Shown: positions 1-7,101, counted from the stretch's first letter. The stretch is 64,000 nucleotides of DNA from Cohnella lubricantis (GCF_014212015.1 NZ_JACJVN010000057.1:1-64000), one strand, 5' to 3'. Notes: generated by a model from the letters alone, not told the origin. Translations and numbers: made by a program.

Positions 1-280
1 TAACCGGTCCTGGCCGGGTTGCAGAGGCGGGATGCGTGCGGAAGCGTGGTGTAACCGGTCCTGGCCGGGTTACAGAGGCGGGATGCGTGCGGAGGCGTGA
101 TGTAACCGGTCCTGGCCGGGTTACAGGGGCGGGATGCGTGCGGAATTATGGCGTAGCCGGTCCTGGCCGGGTTACAGAGGCGGGATGCGTGCGGAAACGT
201 GATGTAACCGGTCCTGGCCGGGTTACAGAGACGGGATGCGTGCGGAAGCGTGATGTAACCGGTCCTGGCCGGGTTACAGA
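1..280. repeat. 51-bp tandem repeat, five full copies plus a partial
   Basis: Units start at 1, 52, 103, 154, 205 and 256; the last is cut after about 25 bp. Each unit opens with TAACCGGTCCTGGCCGGGTT, which contains an imperfect inverted repeat (TAACC...GGTTA around GG...CC) and could form a hairpin. Copies differ by a few substitutions only. The array runs off the left edge, so its true copy number is unknown. Because 51 is a multiple of three, one frame stays open through the array (to 344) and would encode a 17-residue repeat, but no ribosome site or protein family supports this. In Bacillota the gene upstream of smpB is normally rnr; this array would lie between them or at the rnr 3' end. 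Confidence 0.9.
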
Positions 281-315
281 TGGGTACGAACGCGAGGGAG
301 CGACTACGGCCGAAG

Positions 316-345
316 TTGTTGCCGCTGCTCGCGGCGTGCTATAAT
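316..345 (+). promoter_or_regulatory. Putative sigma-A promoter of smpB
   Basis: TTGTTG at 316-321 and TATAAT at 340-345 are separated by 18 bp. The expected start of transcription is about 40 nt upstream of the smpB start codon. It lies just after the 51-bp repeat array. Confidence 0.5.
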
Positions 346-392
346 GGGAGACTGACGCCGCACTGCTGTTGCGAAGGAGATGAAGAGAGATC

Positions 393-890
393 ATGGGATC
401 GAAGAACAAGGACCAGTTCGACAAGCCGCTTGCCCAGAATAAGAAAGCGTCTCACGACTACTTCATCGAGGAAACCTTCGAAGCGGGCATGGTGTTGACC
501 GGGACGGAGATCAAGTCGCTGCGCAACGGGCGCGCCAACTTGAGCGATTCGTTCGCAACGATCCGGAACGGCGAGATTTTCCTGCATAACATGCATATTA
601 GCCCGTTCGAGCAGGGCAACCGCTTCAACCCGAGCGATCCGACGCGCGCGCGCAAGCTGCTGATGCACAAGTCGCAAATTCACAAGCTGTACGGGCAGTC
701 GAAGCAGGAAGGGTACACGATTGTTCCGCTGAAAGTGTACGTTCGCAACGGCTACGCGAAATGCTTAATCGGCCTTGGCAAGGGCAAGAAGAACTACGAC
801 AAGCGCGAATCCGCCGCGAAGAAGGACGCTCAGCGCGACATCCAGCGGGCGCTTCGCGAGAAGCAGAAGGTTTACGTGCCGGCGCGCTGA
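393..890 (+). CDS. smpB: SsrA-binding protein SmpB
   Basis: A 165-residue protein that matches SmpB along its whole length. SmpB binds the tRNA-like domain of tmRNA, stands in for the missing anticodon arm and delivers tmRNA to stalled ribosomes for trans-translation. The family pattern is clear: the early region with [12 protein letters not shown], the GTEIKSLR segment, the central beta-barrel and the basic C-terminal tail (GKKNYDKRE...DIQRALREK) that becomes helical in the decoding centre. A GAAGGAG ribosome site lies about 15 nt upstream of the ATG. The partner RNA gene ssrA follows 264 bp downstream on the same strand, the usual order in Bacillota. A promoter-like element sits directly upstream, so it may be transcribed apart from the gene to the left. 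Confidence 0.98.
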   Translation: MGSKNKDQFDKPLAQNKKASHDYFIEETFEAGMVLTGTEIKSLRNGRANLSDSFATIRNGEIFLHNMHISPFEQGNRFNPSDPTRARKLLMHKSQIHKLYGQSKQEGYTIVPLKVYVRNGYAKCLIGLGKGKKNYDKRESAAKKDAQRDIQRALREKQKVYVPAR

Positions 891-1023
891 TGGCGCGGCG
901 AAGCTGGATGGCAGGCAGCAATAATTCGGCTGGCTGTTCAAGATCGGCCAATTGGCTATTGGCGCGGCAAGCAGAGATTGCCGGATTTAACAGCAACAAC
1001 GTGCGGTAAACCCGCGCGGGACG

Positions 1024-1032
1024 TGTTATAAT
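1024..1032 (+). promoter_or_regulatory. Putative extended -10 promoter of ssrA
   Basis: TGTTATAAT (TGn plus TATAAT) at 1024-1032 lies about 120 nt upstream of the mature tmRNA 5' end. No good -35 box is visible, as is usual for extended -10 promoters. Transcription from here would give a precursor with a processed 5' leader. Confidence 0.4.
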
Positions 1033-1154
1033 AAGTGAGCACCGATGCAAGAACTGCCGCTTGGTGGGCGGCACCGTTAAGCGCGATAGGCATCGCGCGG
1101 TCCAGCATCCCGGCATGCGATTCGCGGCTTGGGATGACGGCACCTTTTTCACTC

Positions 1155-1518
1155 GGGGGCGTTTATGGATTCGACGGGGATAGTTCGAGCATGGGTAGCG
1201 GGTAGTAGGGCTGCGGCTGCTTCAACAACGCGGAAAGCGAATAATCGCAAAGAAACAACCTTCTCTGGCTCTGGCCGCCTAATAACGGTCACCAGGCTTC
1301 TACCTTCCATCGCCCATGTGGCGGGATAGGGGCTCAACCTTTAGTGGGATACGCTGTCTAGTCTCCGCCTGGGGCTAGCTGAAGAAGATAATCAGGCTGA
1401 CCCGAAGGGAATCCGGTGACGGGGAGTCTCTAGGGTGACATCAAAACTGTCACTACACCCGTAGAAGCCTATGTGGCGTTGTCTTCGGACAGGGGTTCGA
1501 CTCCCCTCGCCTCCACCA
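1155..1518 (+). ncRNA. ssrA: tmRNA (10Sa RNA)
   Basis: A complete one-piece tmRNA of about 364 nt. The 5' end GGGGGCG (1155-1161) pairs with CGCCTCC (1508-1514; one G-U pair) to close the tRNA-like acceptor stem, followed by discriminator A1515 and an encoded CCA at 1516-1518. The conserved ATGGATTCGACGGGGAT block follows the 5' strand. The resume codon is GCA at 1247, preceded by TAATC, and opens the tag frame AKKQPSLALAA followed by TAATAA (1247-1285); the LALAA end is the ClpXP degradation signal. The T-arm (GGACAGGGGTTCGACTCCCC) ends the molecule. It works with SmpB to free stalled ribosomes. Its 3' end is the source of the repeated fragments downstream. Confidence 0.97.
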
Positions 1519-1525
1519 TGTAAAC

Positions 1526-1551
1526 CCCGACCGCATGAGGTCGGGTTTTTT
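1526..1551 (+). terminator. Rho-independent terminator of ssrA
   Basis: CCCGACC (1526-1532), loop GCATGA, GGTCGGG (1539-1545), then six T. A terminator with the same loop and layout but different stem bases (GCCAGCC/GGCTGGC) follows each of the first two downstream ssrA-like copies. Confidence 0.9.
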
Positions 1552-1591
1552 GCATGGTTAGCGAGTTGGGAGTCTCCCCAAATCCGAAGGA

Positions 1592-2160
1592 GGACAGGGG
1601 TTCGACCGCGCGCAGGGAGCGAAGCGGACGAGCACGGCATCTGATTCTACCGCTGCGCTCTACTTCGTCGAGTGAGCTTCGTGAGCAATTTCAATCAGGA
1701 ATCATATACTCCCCTCGCCTCCACCATCATAAAAGCCAGCCGCATGAGGCTGGCTTTTTTGCGTGGAGCGAGGGGGAGGCGTTGCCCCGATTCCGAAGGA
1801 GGACAGGGGTTCGACCGCGCGCAGGGAGCGAAGCGGACGAGCACGGCATCTGATTCTACCGCTGCGCTCTACTTCGTCGAGTGGGCTTCGTGACCAAGTT
1901 CAATCAGGAATCATATACTCCCCTCGCCTCCACCATCATGAAAGCCAGCCGCATGAGGCTGGCTTTTTTGCGTGGAGCGAGGGGAAGGCGTTGCCCCGGG
2001 TCCGGGGCAGGACAGGGGTTCGACCGCGCGTAGGTCTGCCGGGGCAGGCTGAGCACGGCATCTGATTCTACCGCTGCGCTCTACTTCGTCGAGTGGGCTT
2101 CGTGACCAAGTTCAATCAGGAATCATATACTCCCCTCGCCTCCACCACTACCATGAAGAA
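1592..2160 (+). repeat. Three tandem 209-bp copies derived from the ssrA 3' end
   Basis: Units start at 1592, 1801 and 2010, exactly 209 bp apart. Each begins GGACAGGGGTTCGA (the tmRNA T-arm), carries an insert of 103 bp (106 bp in copy 3) exactly where the real gene continues, and then resumes with CTCCCCTCGCCTCCACCA, identical to the tmRNA 3' end. Copies 1 and 2 end with a terminator hairpin (1735-1760, 1944-1969). The insert begins CCGCGCG and ends CAGGAATCATATA. Copies 1 and 2 are nearly identical; copy 3 differs in a roughly 25-bp stretch near the start of the insert. The matching stretch from ssrA itself to the first copy is 105 bp, so the extra length is the insert. They cannot form tmRNA. 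The 3' end of ssrA is a known integration hot spot, so these look like stacked attachment-site remnants. Confidence 0.9.
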
Positions 2161-2185
2161 GGACACCTCAAGGGGTGTCCTCTTT
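2161..2185 (+). terminator. Rho-independent terminator after the third ssrA-like copy
   Basis: GGACACC, short A-rich loop, GGTGTCC and a TCTTT tail. Its stem is unlike the hairpins of the first two copies, marking the boundary between the repeat array and the AT-rich cassette. Confidence 0.7.
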
Positions 2186-2214
2186 GCTTAAACTGGACCT
2201 CCATGGGCCTGTAT

Positions 2215-2280
2215 ATGTAAAACATTCTTGACATTTTGTTTTGATTGGAGTAAATTCTAAATGTAAAATTCTTTTGACAT
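2215..2280 (+). promoter_or_regulatory. Direct-repeat putative operators upstream of the XRE gene
   Basis: ATGTAAAACATTCTTGACAT (2215-2234) and ATGTAAAATTCTTTTGACAT (2261-2280) are 20-bp near-copies starting 46 bp apart. Both have ATGT...ACAT ends that form an inverted repeat, and each contains a TTGACA/TTGACAT element usable as a -35 box. The arrangement fits an autoregulated promoter bound by the HTH protein encoded just downstream. This assignment is inference. Confidence 0.45.
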
Positions 2281-2300
2281 AATATTGGCGGTGCGAAGCG

Positions 2301-2504
2301 ATGAATAACCGCATTAGGGAACTGCGCAAAGCAAAAAAGTTGTCGCAGGAAGACTTGGCTGACATGTGTAACGTTTCGAGACAGACCATTAATGCCATCG
2401 AAAACAACAAGTATGATCCAAGTTTACTATTGGCGTTCTCTTTGGCCAAAGTTCTCAAAGTCACTGTGGATGAGTTGTTTATATCTGGAATGGAGAGTGA
2501 TTGA
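2301..2504 (+). CDS. Small XRE-family transcriptional regulator
   Basis: A 67-residue stand-alone helix-turn-helix protein of the Cro/C1 type. The pattern IRELRKAKKLSQEDLADM, then VSRQTINAIENNKYDPSL, then LAKVLKVTVDELF, covers all five helices with no extra domain. Such short regulators commonly pair with a small integral membrane protein in Bacillota, and here the next gene (4 nt downstream) is exactly that. The local DNA is clearly more AT-rich than the flanks and the cassette is bracketed by ssrA 3'-end fragments, suggesting it arrived as cargo. Two repeated operator-like sequences upstream suggest autoregulation. Confidence 0.9.
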   Translation: MNNRIRELRKAKKLSQEDLADMCNVSRQTINAIENNKYDPSLLLAFSLAKVLKVTVDELFISGMESD

Positions 2505-2507
2505 GGG

Positions 2508-2903
2508 ATGGGAAAGAAAGTACTTGAATCTTGGTGGGCCATCTTTTTATTAGGCATCACATTGTATGTGATCTTGATCTGGTCGGATCTTCAAAGCGGT
2601 CAGTTTCTTACGAAGGGTAATTTGTTAATGATGGCCATCTTGATCGGCGGCGGATTTCAGCTTTATACGTGGAGAAATGACGATAGAGCGAAGAAGGATG
2701 AGCGGGGCAGACTAATTATTCAACAGAGCTCCGTACTTAGTTATCGCATTCTGACTATCGCGCTTTTTGTCCTTTGGGTTATCGATCGGAGGATGTATCA
2801 CCCCGATAATGAGTTAGGCAATACATTCCTATTCATTGCATTATGTCTATCGTTGGTGCTGTCACCGTTACTGCAGCTGGTGACCGCCAGGAGATACCTG
2901 TAG
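2508..2903 (+). CDS. Small integral membrane protein, partner of the XRE regulator
   Basis: 131 residues with four hydrophobic segments: about 10-26 (WAIFLLGITLYVILIW), 38-53, 77-95 (LTIALFVLWVI) and 105-122 (TFLFIALCLSLVLSPLL). A charged cytosolic-type loop (WRNDDRAKKDERGR) separates segments 2 and 3, as in small membrane proteins (DUF2178-like) that sit beside YozG-type regulators. I cannot name the family with certainty. The ATG lies 4 nt after the regulator stop, with GAGGG just before it, so the two genes are very likely co-transcribed. Function unknown. Confidence 0.8.
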   Translation: MGKKVLESWWAIFLLGITLYVILIWSDLQSGQFLTKGNLLMMAILIGGGFQLYTWRNDDRAKKDERGRLIIQQSSVLSYRILTIALFVLWVIDRRMYHPDNELGNTFLFIALCLSLVLSPLLQLVTARRYL

Positions 2904-2935
2904 ATAGGAGGTTTGAAATTGGGGCGATGCGCGGA

Positions 2936-3000
2936 TGACATCAAAGCTGTCACTACACCCGTAGAAGCCTATGCGGCGTTGTCTTCGGATAGGGTTCGAC
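2936..3000 (+). repeat. Degenerate ssrA 3' fragment
   Basis: These 65 bases match tmRNA positions 1436-1501 with three substitutions and one deleted G (T-arm reads GGATAGGGTTCGAC). After TTCGA the sequence continues CCGCGC, the same six bases that follow TTCGA in the three tandem copies, and then diverges. It therefore marks the right end of the block that begins at the ssrA 3' end, and brackets the two-gene cassette. Confidence 0.85.
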
Positions 3001-3040
3001 CGCGCACAATCCTCCATAACGTTAACAGTGATTCAAGTCT

Positions 3041-4135
3041 CTACCTGATAATCCCCGTTCCGGTAATTCTAACTTCCGGTCGAATGTCGAATTCCACGGA
3101 AGGATACATCTGCTCCCACCGAGTCCAATCCGCATCGCCCCGGTAATGAACGGCTTTGTAGATCAAGCCGAAACCGAAAGGATCCACCCTCCAATCCCTT
3201 AACTGGTTGAGCGTCTTTAAGTACTGATCGCGCAGCGTGTGGGCGGCTGCTTGTTCGTAATCAGCCCAATTTCGGTCGTAAACGGGTTCTTTCGTCTGTT
3301 CGATGTTTCCTCCAACCTTAACCTTGACGATCATCCGATGATTATCCTTCGGATAAAACGAGAACCTGCGGCGGTAATAATCGACCTGCATCGTAAAGTC
3401 CTCTTCTCGCGAACGGACGATCATGTCCATTTTTCGATTTTGCTCGAGCAGCTCTTTGAAGGATTTCGTTTCTCGAGGAGGAAGAATGCCGATGATCTTG
3501 GACTTGTCGAACAGGGCCACCTTGTTGATGACGTAATAATCCTTGGCTGGCTCGATGACCGGCATATAAGGATCCAGCCCATCTTCGTACATTCTTCTGA
3601 AGAAATCGAACAAATACTCGGTAACGGTATAGGCGGAGCTTGTTCCGTTATCCTCGAAACTGAGGAAAAGGGAGTTGCCCGGGAATACTTCCGATTTCGG
3701 AGAGACTTTCAATACTTGTTCGGCATTGGGCGACCCTACGGCAAGAAGCGCGATCCCTTGAATATCCCTTCTTCGAACGAAGTAGTCGACGACTTGCGAG
3801 ATATCGCTTCTGGCTAGTGAATCGCCGAAAATCAGCAGCTTCGTATGATTAAAATCGACCTCTTTATCGAACTTGGCTTTCAGCAGCCGAATGGATTCCG
3901 GCAAAGAGTCGGATTCTTGGCTGACGACGATGGAGCGATTTTGCTCGACGCCTGTTCCTGGAGATGGAAGTCCGAGTTTGAACGATAACCGGTAAAGCTC
4001 CTCCGAATCTTGTGGGCGATCTATGCCTATAGCCATGACATACAGGCGCTTATCGATATCTTTGAAGCTTCTGTTCGTACATCCGGCGAGAAGTAAGACG
4101 ATAAATAGGGCGGCAGGAATCCAAGCTATTCTCAT
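3041..4135 (-). CDS. gerAC: Ger(x)C family spore germination lipoprotein
   Basis: The 364-residue C subunit of a GerA-type germinant receptor, an outer-surface lipoprotein of the spore inner membrane. The start was set at the ATG at 4135 because it gives a proper lipoprotein signal (hydrophobic IAWIPAALFIVLLL, then lipobox LAGC with Cys19) and overlaps the gerAB stop as ATGA. Typical family blocks are present: YVMAIGIDRP near the N-terminus, the HTKLLIFGDSLARSDI region, and the C-terminal domain with WADYEQAAAH. It is intact, whereas the A and B subunit genes upstream are broken by inversions, so it probably lacks functional partners in the sequenced configuration and is cut off from their promoter. 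The residues encoded by the open frame upstream of Met are not expected to be translated. Confidence 0.93.
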   Translation of the reverse strand: MRIAWIPAALFIVLLLAGCTNRSFKDIDKRLYVMAIGIDRPQDSEELYRLSFKLGLPSPGTGVEQNRSIVVSQESDSLPESIRLLKAKFDKEVDFNHTKLLIFGDSLARSDISQVVDYFVRRRDIQGIALLAVGSPNAEQVLKVSPKSEVFPGNSLFLSFEDNGTSSAYTVTEYLFDFFRRMYEDGLDPYMPVIEPAKDYYVINKVALFDKSKIIGILPPRETKSFKELLEQNRKMDMIVRSREEDFTMQVDYYRRRFSFYPKDNHRMIVKVKVGGNIEQTKEPVYDRNWADYEQAAAHTLRDQYLKTLNQLRDWRVDPFGFGLIYKAVHYRGDADWTRWEQMYPSVEFDIRPEVRITGTGIIR

Positions 4136-5163
4136 CGCGCGACAGCCTTCCGTGATAATAAAAATACGAGCAGAACGAGAAAGATCTCGCTCCAGAAACG
4201 CAGCTGCAGCCACTGAGTGGCGAACGCCATCAAGCGCTTCTCGTCCGCAAGAAGCGCGACGAAATAGGTTGATAATGCGAATGTAAGAAGCACGGCGGGG
4301 ATTTTCAATCCGAATCCGTGAACTTTCCAGTTTCTCTTGGCGACATCCCCGATGATCTGGCTGCCGACATGCCATGTTACCGTTGCAAATATGAGAGACA
4401 GATTCAAATAAAGGAGCAGGAAAACGTAAATGACGCGCTCGACGATGCCGAATTCGATCTTAACCGAATCGGCGGTCGACACCCAGACATTGACATATTG
4501 AAGAGCGCCGTCCGGGCCGTGAAAGCCGACCGGGACAAAGGCCGTCGTCATTAAAGCAAAGAGCCCCACTATGGGGATTAAACCCACCAGCCGGGGGCGG
4601 AACTTGCCTTCCGATTCCTTGTTGAAAACCGCCATGTTGATGTAGCCAGTGAACAAATAGGTGGCGGCCGAGATCACTTTATGATTCGGCATTCTGTCGA
4701 AATAATCGCTGACGACATTCCAGACGGCAAGCCAGTTCATGTAATCCGTCATGACCGATTTGTACAATATCAACAGGATGAACGGAATGTTCGTGATGAG
4801 GATGATCTCCAGCAAGTACATGACCGTTCGGGTGCGCTGGGACGCGCACCAGAAGACAGCGATCAACAGGATCGTCAAGAGCAGCTGCGCAGGCATGTCC
4901 GGCAGGATGTAACGCTTGATCAAGTTCGTGAATGAGATCAAGACGATACCGCCTGCGATGAACCACATATAACCCAAATAAATGATCAGAACGATCGAGA
5001 TCCATTTGGGAACATGCGCGAGGAGGATATGGGACACCGTTTGATTCTTAAACCTGCGCATCGCCTTTACGAACATGAAGGTCATGATGCTGCTAAGGAC
5101 GGTGCTGATGACAATCCCTAAGACGAGCCCGTTGCGCTGATTCGCAATTAATATTTGGGGCAT
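4132..5163 (-). pseudogene. gerAB: gerAB germination permease, large 3' part (5' end inverted away)
   Basis: Encodes 343 residues of the B subunit, an amino-acid/polyamine-like permease with about nine remaining membrane spans (for example IVISTVLSSIMTFMFV, AQLLLTILLIAVFW, FVPVGFHGPDG loop, VIYVFLLLYLNLSLIF). The reading frame continues upstream to 5331, but residues beyond the junction at 5162/5163 read the antisense of gerAA and are not permease-like. The missing N-terminal 19 codons lie at 5531-5588 on the opposite strand. Rejoining 5588 to 5162 gives ...INTII-LPQILIANQ... in frame and a 362-residue permease, the normal family size. Its stop overlaps the gerAC start by 4 nt. Confidence 0.9.
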
Positions 5164-5588
5164 CATGGAGGCCAGCATCCGCTTGCCTCGATTTATGGGT
5201 TCGACGGCAACGACGGTCGGCGGGCTCATTCTCGGCCAAGCCGCGCAGCAAGCCGGACTTGTGAGCAGCGCGATGATCATTACGACGGCAGCTGTAACCA
5301 TCAGCAACTTCGTCATTCCCATCAACACCATGACCTTCGCGGTTCGCGCCGTTCGTTACCCCCTTATTCTTCTTTCAAGCCTGTTTGGTTTATTCGGTGT
5401 AGTGGTCGGGCTGTTCTGTCTAACCTGTTATTTGGTGCGCCTGCGCAGCTTCGGGCATCCCTATTTGAAGCTGTTCGTCAGCGAGCCGTCCAAAAGCTTC
5501 GACAACCGTTAGCCAAAGGAGTTCCTCAGGGTGAATCGTTACTTCTATTACTCGGTCATGATGTGCATGCTGATCAATACGATCATTT
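5163..5588 (+). other. Inverted segment 1 (gerAA 3' end plus gerAB 5' end)
   Basis: A 426-bp block whose genes read on the plus strand while the flanking operon parts read on the minus strand. It holds the last 115 or so codons of gerAA, the intergenic gap and the first 19 codons of gerAB. Reversing it restores gerAB across the left end and gerAA across the right end with both frames intact. The left junction (GGGGCA|TCATGG) shows essentially no homology; the right junction abuts a TCGA palindrome at 5589-5592. Confidence 0.88.
5165..5512 (+). pseudogene. gerAA: gerAA germinant receptor A subunit, C-terminal fragment
   Basis: 115 residues matching the C-terminal membrane domain of GerAA: ASIRLPRFMGSTATTVGG, then LILGQAAQQAGLVSSAMI, SNFVIPINTM, a hydrophobic pair (ILLSSLFGLFGVVVGLF) and the tail RSFGHPYLKLF. 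The preceding part of the protein is not upstream but lies further right, in the second inverted block. The ATG at 5165 is internal to the family and has no ribosome site, so this fragment is not expected to be made on its own. An AAAGGAG site at 5515-5521, right after the stop, serves the gerAB start codon at 5531. Confidence 0.9.
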
Positions 5589-6034
5589 TCGAATCGACGG
5601 GGCAATTGGCGAAATTGTTGAATGGACAAAAGTACAGCTTGTTCCCCGTCATTATGCTATCCGACCGGCCTGACCGTACCGTGCTCAATCTGGCACAGGG
5701 CAAAGCGGTCATCCTGTTGGAAGGAACGCCGTTCGCGATGATATTCCCAGCCGTATTCTACGACTTCATGTCGGCGTTGGACGATTTGTATATGCCTTTC
5801 TTCGTGACCCGATTGCTGGTCTTCTTCCGGTATGTGGCGCTGTTTATCGCCATTGCGTTTCCTGCGATCTACATATCCGTCATCTCCTTCAATCCGGATC
5901 TGTTCCGCGTGCAGATGACGCTTTCACTGGCAGGAAGCAGAAGCAGCGTTCCTTATCCGTCTTATGTAGAAGTATTGTTTATGCTGCTCATGACCGAGTC
6001 GACGACAGCCGCGTCAACTTTGCTTATTCGTTGA
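5531..6034 (+). pseudogene. Chimeric frame: gerAB N-terminus joined to gerAA middle
   Basis: As it stands, this frame starts with the true gerAB start (GTG, good AAAGGAG 9 nt upstream; MNRYFYYSVMMCMLINTII is the first permease helix), crosses TCGA at 5589-5592, and then encodes the middle of GerAA: STGQLAKLLNGQKYSLFP, the SDRPD motif, LLEGTPFAMIFP, and the spans up to VEVLFMLLMTE. After 5998 it crosses a second TCGA into antisense of the gerAA N-terminal part. Because the frame happens to stay open, a 167-residue hybrid could be translated, but it would be no known functional protein. Confidence 0.85.
5593..5998 (+). other. Inverted segment 2 (gerAA middle)
   Basis: A 406-bp block flanked on both sides by TCGA (5589-5592 and 5999-6002). 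It encodes residues of GerAA that belong between the N-terminal part (minus strand, ending ...AAVV) and the C-terminal part in segment 1. Reversing it gives AAVV-ES-TGQLAKLL at one end and LLMTE-SIM-EASIRLP at the other once segment 1 is also reversed, matching the spacing known for GerAA proteins. Confidence 0.88.
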
Positions 6035-6555
6035 TGAAGTTCGTCCAGCACTTTAGGATTGACCGCATGAGCATCGTAGAAGAGATAAGCCTTCGTACGC
6101 GTGACAGAGCCGAACTCCAACGGTTCTACGCGAAATCCCGGTGCGGGGTAACGATGGCGGATGATGCCGATGTTCGTCTCCGCATTCTCGCTAAACGTGG
6201 ATTGAGGGCCTTGTACAGTCGTTTCGATCTTCGCTTCGCCGGGCTTGTCGTTGATCGGCTTGCCAGCATGGAAGAGATAGCATTCGTCATCCGACACGAT
6301 AAGCACGTTGCCCTTCATGAGTTCGGCGTACAACGCCTCGGCGGATCCGAAGTCTTGGCGAAGACAGAGCGAGGCTAGATAAGCCCGGGGGTGCTGAACC
6401 GCCATGACGGGATAGATCAAGAGCTTCTCGATCTTGCCGGAATCGCATACGGTTCTGTAATAGTACAGGAAGAACGGCGGCTCGGCTTGTATCTCTTGAC
6501 GGACGAATTCTTCGGTCATCGGCAGCCGGGCGATGTAATCTTGAGTCGTAGCCAT
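5962..6555 (-). pseudogene. gerAA: gerAA germinant receptor A subunit, N-terminal fragment
   Basis: Residues 1-185 are the hydrophilic N-terminal domain of GerAA, including the hallmark VQGPQSTFSENAETNIGIIR and the following CVE/FRVEPLEFGS-type strand region. After ...AAVV the frame leaves the gene at 6003 and reads about 12 unrelated residues to the stop at 5962. The start chosen is the ATG at 6555, which has GGAAAGGAG upstream; the earlier in-frame GTG at 6585 lies before that ribosome site. The three gerAA pieces sum to exactly 439 codons including stop when re-assembled. Confidence 0.9.
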
Positions 6556-6751
6556 GTGGGAGAACTCCTTTCCAACATTACCCACTTACTCTTCCCGAAC
6601 CGGCAGCTATTCATTACCAGCGGCCGCAATTTGCGTCGCAGTTGGCCCGCCCACTTAGCGAAGAGAAGTTATGCTTTGCTGATTCGCAGCAACCGACGAA
6701 AGTGCCTTTCTGGATTGGGCAAAAACAGACCTCGATATTGAAGCCGAAATA

Positions 6752-6760
6752 TGTTATAAT
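6752..6760 (+). promoter_or_regulatory. Extended -10 promoter of the cold-shock gene
   Basis: TGTTATAAT at 6752-6760 gives a predicted leader of about 125 nt before the csp start codon, a long 5' UTR of the kind used by cold-shock genes for RNA thermoregulation. The leader includes a U-rich/A-rich stretch (TGTGATTTTTTTTATTAG). Confidence 0.5.
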
Positions 6761-6891
6761 CAAGAACAGAGAATACAAGACCTAATTCACATGCGTAGAG
6801 GGTTATTCTTGAATGACCTTGTACGATATGTGATTTTTTTTATTAGTAAAAAAAAGAGGTTTATGTAAATACTGAGAAGGTGGTAATCCTC

Positions 6892-7092
6892 ATGGAATCA
6901 GGAACAGTGAAGTGGTTTAACGCAGACAAGGGCTTCGGCTTTATTGAAGTAGAAGGTGGCAACGATGTATTCGTTCACTTCAGCGCTATCGTCGGAGACG
7001 GTTACAAGTCTTTGGATGAAGGCCAACGCGTAGAATTCAATATCGTTCAAGGGAATCGTGGACCTCAAGCCGAGAATGTTGTCAAAGTCTAA
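6892..7092 (+). CDS. Cold-shock protein (CspA/CspB/CspD family)
   Basis: A 66-residue single cold-shock domain, the standard length. Both RNA-binding motifs are present: RNP1 as KGFGFIEV and RNP2 as VFVHF, with the aromatic face W8/F9/F17/F30 region intact. It binds single-stranded RNA and DNA, melts secondary structure and aids translation at low temperature. The start ATG at 6892 follows GAGAAGGTGG; the GTG at 6880 would overlap this site. It is followed by its own terminator and then by a YdjO-like gene, a pairing seen in other Bacillota. The exact paralogue (cspB, cspC or cspD) cannot be told from the sequence. Confidence 0.96.
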   Translation: MESGTVKWFNADKGFGFIEVEGGNDVFVHFSAIVGDGYKSLDEGQRVEFNIVQGNRGPQAENVVKV

Positions 7093-7101
7093 GAACTTCT
7101 G

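Noticed and set aside
1-280. CRISPR array
   Set aside because: The 51-bp units are contiguous and nearly identical throughout; there are no unique spacers and no cas genes.
36-344. Coding frame of 102 residues with 17-residue repeats
   Set aside because: It has no ribosome site and overlaps the smpB promoter; openness follows from the 51-bp period and high GC. Could still be the tail of an upstream gene, which the window does not show.
1554-2065. Two overlapping plus-strand frames of about 100 residues
   Set aside because: They are translations of the ssrA-derived repeats, similar to each other only because the DNA is repeated, and lack ribosome sites.
1592-2160. Group I intron in the tmRNA T-loop
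   Set aside because: The insertion point is right for such introns, but 103 bp is far too short and no P3-P8 core or G-binding site is visible; the upstream ssrA copy is uninterrupted.
5155-5673. 172-residue plus-strand frame
   Set aside because: It overlaps the gerAA and gerAB fragments in another frame and has no protein-like features.
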